Source: JASFEQ01 sp050122535 (lineage in GTDB: Bacteria; Desulfobacterota; DSM-4660; Desulfatiglandales; HGW-15). From it: DNA of 11,238 nucleotides. A program made the position numbers and the translations under genes. Positions 5,839 through 11,238 of this stretch are shown piece after piece. Under the pieces are notes generated by a model. The model had not been told where the DNA came from, made no database searches, and saw nothing but the letters and a program-made list of their open reading frames with translations. The stretch spans positions 1 through 11,238 of the forward strand of contig JASFIT010000111.1 of the NCBI GenBank assembly GCA_050122535.1, given 5' to 3'. Each line of letters begins with the position of its first letter. Within the stretch, counting starts at the first letter, position 1.

Positions 5839-8034
5839 TTACTCGACCCAGTGGAGCACATTGCGCATAACACTCCAGCGCGGCTTCTTCCTTACCGCGG
5901 TGCGTCCATAAATCCAGTGATTCACAAGCTCGTCCATGGTGCCGTTGAGACGGTTTAGTCGGATCCAATTATTAAGGTACTCTTCGAATTTGGGATCACG
6001 CTCGGCAAGACCCAATACCAAGGGGACTCGGTTTGGTGGGTCAGGAGAGACGATGGCGTAGTGGGGATAGATAAGGGTCCATGCGGCACCCCCTTCGGCA
6101 GTCGTTACCAAAGCATCTAAATTCTTGCCCTTGCCTTTAAAAAATATCTGTTCTGACGGCAACTCAACAACTTGCACGTTGTCAAATTCCTCCTGCACGC
6201 GTTTTGCAAAAATAAGCCCATCCTTAATCACCCCTACTCGCACAGAATCCAGTTTTCGGATGGCATCCAGCGAACTAAAATCTTTGCGACGGTGTTCCTC
6301 TACCACCAGGCCCGTATTCACCGTCAAGTAGGGATGGGAAAACAATATCTTTTCCGACCGCTTCAAGGTGGCCGTGATGCCTGATATGGCCAAGTCAAAA
6401 TGATCCGCATCCAATGCCTTCTCCAGGTCCTGCCACGCATAGGGGACAAACTCGATCGTCACACCTAGATCAAGTGCGAGATGATGGACCAAATCCACGT
6501 CAAAACCCACCAATTCGCCTTTGGGATTGCGATATGAAAAGGGGAGGCGGTCGGGATTAAAACCGATACGAATGATGCCACGCTTCTTGATGCGATCCAG
6601 TCGGGATTGATTCGAATCAAGTTTGACCGGATTGGGTTCTGATCGGGGAAGCCGCACCGCCTCCACTTGACCCTCTAACAACTGCATGTTGGCGATTATC
6701 AGATCTTTGCGATAGCTGTCTTTGAACCGAGAATTTAGATACAGGCGTATTCCGGTAATAGTCAAAACGGCCAGTAGGATGGAAATCACCACCGTTAAGA
6801 AAATCTTGGACCATCGGATACGGAGCCAACCACGGATGGCCGCCGTGGTGAGAATGGTGAAAGTGAACAGATGCATGGTGGCCATCAGATCTCCCACCCG
6901 TGAAGCCCACACCCCGGACATGAGAAACAACTGGAAGATATCGGCAGGCAGTTTCTCCACATCCAGTAGAAAAGGGATTGTGGTCACAATGTTACCAAAT
7001 GAGAGCACGAGTCCAATGGGAACGATAAAGGCATAGGAAGCCATTGAAACGGTGCCACTGTAGAACCATGTGGCAAAGGGAATGAAGATGAGGGATACAA
7101 TTCTGCCTATGTCAGGAAAGGGGTACCCCAGCGGGATAATGAACTCAGGCCTCGCGTCGGCGCTCTCTTCTTTGTCCGCGTACTGAGCAAATAGTTGATT
7201 CACGCTTTCAATGAGCATGGGTATGACCACGAATGTGCTGTTCAGGATGAAGGCCGTGATCAAGGCATTCTTTGAGGTGGAAAGCACATCAAGATAGGTA
7301 AACCGCGTGCACGCGGCGATGGTCATGGGTAAGACCCAGCCCGCAAGAAACAAAACCCCCAGGGTATAGGTGAGCAGGTACCCTTGAAGGCGACCAAATT
7401 CCTGGAGGGTTATTGTCCCGGCGGCACTGGCCGCGATGGCAAAGAGACCAAGGGGGGTAAGCTTAATAATGAAACCGTTCATGCGCCGCAGGATTTGGGC
7501 CATAAGATCAAAATGATCTAACAGTGTTTGCTTATTTTTCACCCCAATAGCGGCAACGCCAAATAGAACACAAAACAACACCACCGCCGGCACAAGGTTG
7601 AAGGTCACGGACCGAAAAGGATTAGAGGGGACGAAAAGGCTCATAAAATCAATCTGCTTTGGGGGTTCGATGAGACTGGTGCTGAAAAAGGCTCCCGTGG
7701 AAAAAGTGGGAAAGGCCAGTCCCAAAATAAAGACCGCTGCCGCACCGATCCCCCAGAGGCACAAAATGACAATAAGGCCTTTTCCCGCCAAAACCCGCGC
7801 TTCAGTAAAGGACATGCGGCCGATATTGGTGATCAGGGATACGACAATGTAGGGCAGTACGGTCATCTGCAGCAGGCCCACGTAAATATCGCCCACGACC
7901 TTGAGTCTGGTGGCATACTCACCAATGAAAAGTCCCATGGCCAGGCCGGCAAGCAATCCGAACCAGATGAGTGAAGTGAGGCTCAGGCGGTGAGCAGGTT
8001 TTGAGGATGGCTCAGTGTGTCGGGTCGTATCCAT
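5839..8034 (-). CDS. DAACS-type symporter fused to family 3 solute-binding domain
   Basis: This 731-aa protein joins two transport modules. Residues 1 to about 403 resemble the dicarboxylate/amino acid:cation symporter (DAACS/SDF, GltP-like) fold: a first helix at about 20-39, then LPYIVVSLITNIGR (60-73), and an HP1-like NALITAFILNSTFVVIP (256-272). The canonical motifs are altered. The Ser-rich HP1 becomes ILNST, the NMDGT position reads FPDIGR (306-311), HP2 GVPGAG becomes FGNIVTTIP (346-354), and the Asp/Arg/Asn helix reads SRVGDLMATMH (378-388). An added helix (410-433) should carry the chain to the periplasm, where residues about 475-715 form an SBP_bac_3 domain: GIIRIGFNPDRLPFSY, LVGFDVDLVHHLALDLGV, FDLAISGITATLKRSEKILF (546-565, R560 at the usual carboxylate-binding Arg), D640 and AEGGAAWTLIYP (646-657). 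The substrate is unknown; an organic anion or amino acid is plausible. ATG 8034 has a weak AAGG site; a TTG at 8055 would add 7 residues. It lies downstream of the porin. Confidence 0.88.
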   Translation of the reverse strand: MDTTRHTEPSSKPAHRLSLTSLIWFGLLAGLAMGLFIGEYATRLKVVGDIYVGLLQMTVLPYIVVSLITNIGRMSFTEARVLAGKGLIVILCLWGIGAAAVFILGLAFPTFSTGAFFSTSLIEPPKQIDFMSLFVPSNPFRSVTFNLVPAVVLFCVLFGVAAIGVKNKQTLLDHFDLMAQILRRMNGFIIKLTPLGLFAIAASAAGTITLQEFGRLQGYLLTYTLGVLFLAGWVLPMTIAACTRFTYLDVLSTSKNALITAFILNSTFVVIPMLIESVNQLFAQYADKEESADARPEFIIPLGYPFPDIGRIVSLIFIPFATWFYSGTVSMASYAFIVPIGLVLSFGNIVTTIPFLLDVEKLPADIFQLFLMSGVWASRVGDLMATMHLFTFTILTTAAIRGWLRIRWSKIFLTVVISILLAVLTITGIRLYLNSRFKDSYRKDLIIANMQLLEGQVEAVRLPRSEPNPVKLDSNQSRLDRIKKRGIIRIGFNPDRLPFSYRNPKGELVGFDVDLVHHLALDLGVTIEFVPYAWQDLEKALDADHFDLAISGITATLKRSEKILFSHPYLTVNTGLVVEEHRRKDFSSLDAIRKLDSVRVGVIKDGLIFAKRVQEEFDNVQVVELPSEQIFFKGKGKNLDALVTTAEGGAAWTLIYPHYAIVSPDPPNRVPLVLGLAERDPKFEEYLNNWIRLNRLNGTMDELVNHWIYGRTAVRKKPRWSVMRNVLHWVE

Positions 8035-8112
8035 GATGGTAAGGCCTTGATTCAATCTGAATTGTGCTGCCGGTCAATAGCGGGTGTAAAAGACCCACAT
8101 TAAGTGTCAGAA

Positions 8113-8139
8113 ACTATAGCAAGGAAGGCGGCTTGTCAA
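8113..8139 (-). promoter_or_regulatory. Sigma70-like promoter for the symporter-SBP gene
   Basis: On the minus strand a consensus -35 TTGACA (8139-8134) is followed after 15 bp by TATAGT (8118-8113), preceded by TGC, giving an extended -10 (TGCTATAGT). The 15-bp spacer is short, but an extended -10 tolerates this. Predicted start is near 8106, with a leader of about 70 bases. The -35 overlaps the run of seven Ts that follows the hairpin at 8161-8192. Confidence 0.5.
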
Positions 8140-8160
8140 AAAAAGAAACCGGGGTTAATG

Positions 8161-8192
8161 AGCAAGAGGACTGTGAGTACAGTCCTCTTGCT
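8161..8192 (-). terminator. Perfect 14-bp hairpin after the porin gene
   Basis: AGCAAGAGGACTGT (8161-8174) and ACAGTCCTCTTGCT (8179-8192) are exact reverse complements around a 4-base loop. On the minus strand it lies about 60 bases past the porin stop, and a run of seven Ts follows (8144-8138), though 16 bases away instead of directly after the stem. It most likely ends or stabilises the porin transcript and insulates the symporter promoter. An operator role cannot be excluded, since the arms would also form a long palindromic DNA site. Confidence 0.5.
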
Positions 8193-8198
8193 GGTATA

Positions 8199-8220
8199 TG
8201 GCCTTTTAACCTGTTAGGCC
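8199..8220 (-). repeat. Second, bulged inverted repeat after the porin gene
   Basis: Around 8200-8220, GGCC and TAAC on one side pair with GTTA and GGCC on the other, giving an 8-bp stem with a 3-base bulge and 2-base loop, or a simpler GGCCT/AGGCC stem. It lies between the porin stop and the perfect 14-bp hairpin, so the porin mRNA may end in two consecutive hairpins. There is no clear T-run. Confidence 0.25.
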
Positions 8221-8254
8221 GGTGTTTTAACAGACTGGCGAGTGCAGGCCGAGC

Positions 8255-9670
8255 CTAAAAATCGACCTGAAAACGTGCTTGAACAACGTCGATATCATCA
8301 TCTCTCACACCGGCGCGTTTCTTAAGATCAGCGTTGATGTAGTTGAGCATGATGCGAACGCTGGGGTTGATGTACCAGTTAAGACCCCCTGTAATGTTTC
8401 GCTGTTCACCACCTTCAATCAATTCGTCCGTCAAATCCAGTTCGGAGTAGCGAAATGCCAATTCAAAGGCACCCCAGCCCGGTTGACCAATATGAAAATT
8501 GTTCTTGGGCTTGACCCGGCCAAAGGTTCCCCCTTTTTGGTCATATTTGCGGCTTTCACCCGTGATAAACCAGCTCCCATAGGCATACCAGCCCTCAAAG
8601 TTGGGGTCATTTTCGTCGGGAGCATCGGTTTTGAGCCAGAAATATTCCCCTTGCACCGAGAAGGGTCCCCAAACCAGAGCCGCTTCAGGGTTGAGCAAAT
8701 CGGCGCTATCTGCAGAAAACCGACCCGTGTTGGCCAGCCGTACGTCTGTAATGTGGGTCTCGGGGCGGGCACGAAAGCGCAGCGTAGTCAGATTCTTATC
8801 GCGGAATTTGCGGCTATAGCCTAACCCCAAATGAAGCAAATGGGTCTTGTCCCGATACCAGGGAGTTCCTGCCACCCTCGCTGAGAAATTTGTGTTGGAA
8901 AAATCATCAAAGAAATCGCCACTATCTCCCACATCATAGTAGTAACCGGCCTCCCAGACGAGCCGCTTGTTCAGCACGCTGTTCCAGAGCAGGATACCCG
9001 TGTTACGGCTGGGGGCAAAGGCGAGGGTGGGTAGGGCCCGCTCCATAAAGGTGATGTACTTACTGCTGGTGAGTTCTTCCAGAGAGATAGGTTCCTTGTT
9101 GTGACCAATGCGGATCACATTCGTGCCCACATAAGGCACCTTCAAGAAATCGATATACGCATCCTTGAGATCAACATCTTGCCCGGTGAGATCCACCTGG
9201 AGCTTATATCCCATGGTTTCGTAAAGGGTACCACTGGAAAAAAACCGAAGTCGACGGAATTCCACGCCTGTGCCCTCCAGGGGTCCACTTTCTCCTTCTG
9301 CCACTAAGGCGTCCTCAAACGTTTCCTCTGCACTGATGTTGGCCCAGTCCAGCATAATACGGCCACCCCAACGTGTTTTGATTTTGCCATCTTTGCGTTC
9401 CACCCTCAGACCGTCTTTCCAATAGGCCTTCCACTCCGGGCCCTCTTTCTCTGCTTCGGCCCTTTTTTTCAGGTCATCGTATTGTTGTTCCGAGATTTCT
9501 CCCTTGTCCCGAAGGATATCCAGGATTTCCTCTGAAACGGTCTTGTCCTCAGCACCAGCGGGAGCGCTCCAGACCATCGTCCAGGAGAGCAGGCCGGCGA
9601 GCAATAGAGTCGCAAATAGTCGTTTTGACCATGCGCGTCTTAATTGCATTGCGAAATCACATAGATTCAT
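8255..9670 (-). CDS. Porin_O_P family outer-membrane porin (OprP/OprO-like)
   Basis: This 471-residue outer-membrane beta-barrel porin belongs to the Porin_O_P family, whose best known members, OprP and OprO of Pseudomonas, pass phosphate and polyphosphate. The signal peptide has a basic start, hydrophobic core (about 18-34) and cleavage likely after AGA (residue 40). Residues 45-70 (SEEILDILRDKGEISEQQYD onward) form a short SHOCT-like helical segment common at the N-terminus of this family. The barrel has family signatures: GVEFRRLRFFSSGTLYETMG (135-154), DAYIDFLKVP, and IRIGHNKEPISLEELTSSKY (187-206) leading to FMERALP. It ends VQARFQVDF, with the C-terminal Phe used for BAM-dependent insertion. 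Start ATG 9670 has a strong ribosome site, AAGGAGG (9680-9686), 9 bases upstream. A PhoB-type promoter candidate lies at 9893-9926. Family call is sure; phosphate selectivity is inferred, because family members vary in substrate. Confidence 0.92.
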   Translation of the reverse strand: MNLCDFAMQLRRAWSKRLFATLLLAGLLSWTMVWSAPAGAEDKTVSEEILDILRDKGEISEQQYDDLKKRAEAEKEGPEWKAYWKDGLRVERKDGKIKTRWGGRIMLDWANISAEETFEDALVAEGESGPLEGTGVEFRRLRFFSSGTLYETMGYKLQVDLTGQDVDLKDAYIDFLKVPYVGTNVIRIGHNKEPISLEELTSSKYITFMERALPTLAFAPSRNTGILLWNSVLNKRLVWEAGYYYDVGDSGDFFDDFSNTNFSARVAGTPWYRDKTHLLHLGLGYSRKFRDKNLTTLRFRARPETHITDVRLANTGRFSADSADLLNPEAALVWGPFSVQGEYFWLKTDAPDENDPNFEGWYAYGSWFITGESRKYDQKGGTFGRVKPKNNFHIGQPGWGAFELAFRYSELDLTDELIEGGEQRNITGGLNWYINPSVRIMLNYINADLKKRAGVRDDDIDVVQARFQVDF

Positions 9671-9763
9671 TCTTTCTTTCCTCCTTAGTTGGTTTTAGGT
9701 TTTCTGAAACATACTTTTTCGGCTCGATTTCTGAAAAAATCACCTCCTCCCCAGCCTTTTCAT

Positions 9764-9781
9764 GAAGGCTTCTTTTACCGA
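9764..9781. repeat. Small hairpin in the porin leader
   Basis: AGCCTT and AAGGCT form a 6-bp stem around a TTCATG loop near 9754-9772, followed on the + strand by TCTTTTA. It would fall within the porin leader if transcription starts near 9886. Read on the + strand it looks terminator-like, but no + strand gene precedes it. Confidence 0.25.
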
Positions 9782-9786
9782 GCGGT

Positions 9787-9826
9787 CTGTTAGGTGATAA
9801 TTAGTCCAGTGCTAAATTTTGGTTAG
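9787..9826 (+). promoter_or_regulatory. 11-bp-periodic TTAG array in the porin upstream region
   Basis: Four 7-base units start exactly 11 bp apart on the + strand: CTGTTAG (9787-9793), TAATTAG (9798-9804), GTGCTAA (9809-9815) and TGGTTAG (9820-9826). The first unit is identical to the last half-site of the array upstream of the PiT gene. The spacing and 7+4 layout fit a degenerate tandem Pho box. The direction is opposite to the porin and no + strand gene follows, so if bound it may act on the porin leader as an inverted or negative site. Chance is possible, since the later units are weak. Confidence 0.35.
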
Positions 9827-9892
9827 TAATGGAAGCCGTGAGGCGTATGCGGGGCGTGCTGCAAAGAACGGGGAAATAATCTTTGTTGGGGC

Positions 9893-9926
9893 AGTTTATC
9901 AATTCTTAGCAACATGGAAGTGACAG
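9893..9926 (-). promoter_or_regulatory. PhoB-type promoter candidate for the porin
   Basis: On the minus strand CTGTCAC (9926-9920), a perfect Pho half-site, is followed at 11 bp by ATGTTGC (9915-9909) with a 4-base spacer. Exactly 10 bases further is TAAACT (9898-9893), a -10-like hexamer preceded by TGA as an extended -10. This is the geometry of the E. coli phoA promoter (18-bp box, 10 bp, -10). No good -35 is present, as expected for a PhoB-activated promoter. The start would be near 9886, leaving a leader of roughly 215 bases before the porin ATG. Confidence 0.45.
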
Positions 9927-10015
9927 AGGGGCTATGGACGTACTTACCGCCAACATTTAAGCATCCATGACGGCCTTATTAGAAGGGAGAGACTTTGTCG
10001 CAATTTAACAAAACT

Positions 10016-10093
10016 GTCATTCCGGGCGAGCCCTGCTATCCTGCCCCGTACTCGATACGCGGTTGGGCGAGACCCGGAATCCAGAAAGATGAC
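10016..10093. repeat. REP/MITE-like imperfect inverted repeat
   Basis: ATTCCGGG (10019-10026) pairs with CCCGGAAT (10073-10080). Further in, GCCC (10030-10033) pairs with GGGC (10065-10068), and at the outside GTCAT (10016-10020) pairs with ATGAC (10089-10093) across an extra CCAGAAAG. The whole is a 78-bp imperfect palindrome. Its ends, GTCATTCC and GGAATCCAG, resemble a widespread class of intergenic bacterial repeats (dRS3/REP-like ATTCC-GGAAT elements). No coding capacity is seen. It sits between the porin control region and the radical SAM gene. Confidence 0.45.
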
Positions 10094-10122
10094 GAATTTA
10101 GACACAGCCTCTGATTGAGGAG

Positions 10123-10136
10123 GATTTAAGATTTAA
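10123..10136. repeat. Tandem 7-bp duplication
   Basis: GATTTAA occurs twice without a gap (10123-10129 and 10130-10136) in an AT-rich stretch after the REP-like element and about 50 bases past the stop of the leftward radical SAM gene. Related GAATTTAG words lie nearby. No function is apparent. Confidence 0.3.
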
Positions 10137-10182
10137 GAGTAGGATGAATTTAGGGAAGGGAAGCGGTAATTCCTCGTTTTGC

Positions 10183-11238
10183 TCAAATATCATAAAGGTA
10201 ATGGCACACCTTACACCCTTGCGCAGCTTCTGGCATGGCTTCTCTGGCTGCTTCCAAGGCCTTCTCTCGATTGGAGGAAGACCCGACTAAACTCTCCATA
10301 AGGGCGTCCTCATGGGCTTTCACACGCTCTGCAAATCGTTCCCTGTAAAACTTGCAAGCATCGGTTTCCCAGAGTTCCGTGAGATCCTGATCTGGTAAGG
10401 ACCCATAATGAACGACTGGCATCGTAACGTCTTTTCCCAGGAAGGTGGTGGGGCCCCCTATGGCCAGGTTGATGCAGGGGCCCACGGCGCCATCGTAGCG
10501 GATGAAAAGGGAATCCCTCGGATCCTGTTCGCACACAGGAAGCTCCTCCGGGGTGAAGGAGAAGGCTGTGGTCTGGACTTTTAGTTTCTTTGCAAGGCTT
10601 CGTGCCTTTGAGAGCGTTTTTTTCAGACGCCGTGTCTCTTTGGTTTCTTTAGATTCGAACAGGCCGTAAGCCTTTCCGTGCTCACCCCGGATGACGTCGC
10701 ACTGCTTGAAATTGATCTGGTCCACGCCCAGACTTGCTGCCAGCCTGACCATATCCTCCAGCTGGTGAAAGTTCATGGGCATCAAGACAAAATTGATGGA
10801 GGTCTTGGGTACTTTTCCAACCCTGATGTCTGCAATCTGGGCTAGATTCTCACAGACCTTGTCAAAGTTGGACCCTATTCGAATCTCGTTGTACACATCT
10901 GCGGTGGCACCATCCATGGAGACGCAAATCATGTCCAGTCCAGCGTTGATCAGTTTCTGAGCCGTCTCTTTTTTGAGGAGGAAGCCGTTTGTAAGTATGC
11001 CTGTCTCACAGCCGGCGGATTTGGCTTGGCTGATCCATTCTGCCAATCTTGGCTGAAGCAAAGGTTCGCCGCCCCCTGTAAAATCAATGGTTCGAGCTTC
11101 AGAGAGATGGGGAAGAATGGCCTCCCAGATCTCCTGTGACATGATCCCGCGATTCTTGGCCTTTTTGCTTATCTCTTTCCAGGGGCACATGACACAGCGC
11201 AGGTTGCAGGCAATGGCTGACTCAACCTGCAACAGACG
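10183..11238 (-). CDS. Radical SAM protein with SPASM-like C-terminus, N-terminus cut by window edge
   Basis: This is a radical S-adenosylmethionine enzyme with an AslB/MoaA-like core. The frame stays open to the window edge (R-L-L-Q-V-E), so the TTG at 11232 is not a real start and a short N-terminal piece is missing. Numbering from that TTG, the [4Fe-4S] motif CNLRCVMC (C9, C13, C16) is intact, followed by GGGEPLLQP (53-61, the SAM-binding GGE loop), ILTNG (79-83) and VSMDGA (104-109), all normal for the barrel. After the barrel come LFIRYDGAVGPCINL (242-256), the usual opening of a SPASM/twitch auxiliary cluster domain, and further cysteines C234, C253, C293, C340 and C343, which could bind one or two extra clusters. 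Such enzymes modify peptides, proteins or small molecules; no precursor peptide gene is visible in this window, so the substrate is unknown. Cofactor motifs are certain; the SPASM assignment is likely. Confidence 0.85.
   Translation of the reverse strand, partial: RLLQVESAIACNLRCVMCPWKEISKKAKNRGIMSQEIWEAILPHLSEARTIDFTGGGEPLLQPRLAEWISQAKSAGCETGILTNGFLLKKETAQKLINAGLDMICVSMDGATADVYNEIRIGSNFDKVCENLAQIADIRVGKVPKTSINFVLMPMNFHQLEDMVRLAASLGVDQINFKQCDVIRGEHGKAYGLFESKETKETRRLKKTLSKARSLAKKLKVQTTAFSFTPEELPVCEQDPRDSLFIRYDGAVGPCINLAIGGPTTFLGKDVTMPVVHYGSLPDQDLTELWETDACKFYRERFAERVKAHEDALMESLVGSSSNREKALEAAREAMPEAAQGCKVCHYLYDI

Noticed and set aside
8064..8258. 64-codon open frame on the + strand between porin and symporter
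   Set aside because: It runs through the promoter and the perfect hairpin, has no ribosome site, and reads as low-quality protein sequence.
8279..8824. 181-codon open frame on the + strand
   Set aside because: It is fully antisense to the porin coding region, has no ribosome site and a composition typical of a complementary-strand shadow.
9690..9760. Possible leader peptide in the porin 5' region, near a GGAGGAGGTG stretch on the minus strand
   Set aside because: The purine-rich stretch overlaps its own GTG start, leaving no spacing, and the peptide shows no meaningful composition.
10013..10020. CTGTCAT word, identical to a Pho half-site
   Set aside because: It is the left end of the REP-like repeat (10016-10093), has no partner at 11 bp, and no + strand gene follows.
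10310..10534. 74-codon open frame on the minus strand inside the radical SAM gene
   Set aside because: It is in another frame of the same strand under a well-supported coding sequence and resembles nothing.

Overview
The window looks like chromosomal sequence from a Gram-negative bacterium. It encodes an outer-membrane beta-barrel porin with a signal peptide, a LolA-like/DUF1571 periplasmic protein, and a membrane-bound c-type cytochrome. The mix (Porin_O_P, PiT with a PhoU-like tail, a DUF2231-cytochrome c protein, a SPASM-type radical SAM protein) fits an anaerobic deltaproteobacterial (Desulfobacterota) lineage. That placement is an inference from gene content, not a measured result. No rRNA, tRNA, CRISPR array, insertion sequence or integrase is visible.

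Layout, left to right. (1) 2-661 (+): the 3' part of an unrecognised basic protein, cut by the window edge, with a possible DNA-binding C-terminus. (2) 674-1378 (-): a four-helix DUF2231-like membrane protein fused to a cytochrome c domain, convergent with (1). (3) 1586-2383 (+): a secreted LolA-like/DUF1571 protein whose real start probably lies downstream of every standard start codon. (4) 2619-5808 (+): a Pho-box-like repeat array followed by a two-gene phosphate operon, a PiT transporter with a cytoplasmic PhoU-like extension and a separate DUF47/PhoU-like protein. (5) 5839-9670 (-): a Porin_O_P porin followed by a very unusual transporter, a divergent DAACS/SDF-type symporter fused through an extra membrane helix to a family 3 periplasmic solute-binding domain. 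(6) 9671-10182: a non-coding regulatory stretch with a PhoB-type promoter candidate aimed at the porin, a second 11-bp-periodic array and a REP/MITE-like inverted repeat. (7) 10183 to the right edge (-): a radical SAM/SPASM protein, cut at its N-terminus.

How the parts may work together. The centre of the window reads as a transport island with a phosphate-limitation theme. The PiT operon carries four TGTYA half-sites at about one helical turn (11, 10 and 11 bp). The porin has a CTGTCAC/ATGTTGC pair at 11 bp, followed after 10 bp by a -10-like TAAACT, the same geometry as E. coli phoA. If both are real PhoB sites, the porin (outer-membrane entry) and PiT (inner-membrane uptake) would be induced together. 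The symporter-SBP fusion next to the porin has its own sigma70-like promoter and could capture a solute in the periplasm and hand it to its own membrane domain. Its substrate is unknown, because the usual glutamate/dicarboxylate and sodium-site motifs of the DAACS fold are not preserved. This fusion is the most novel candidate in the window.
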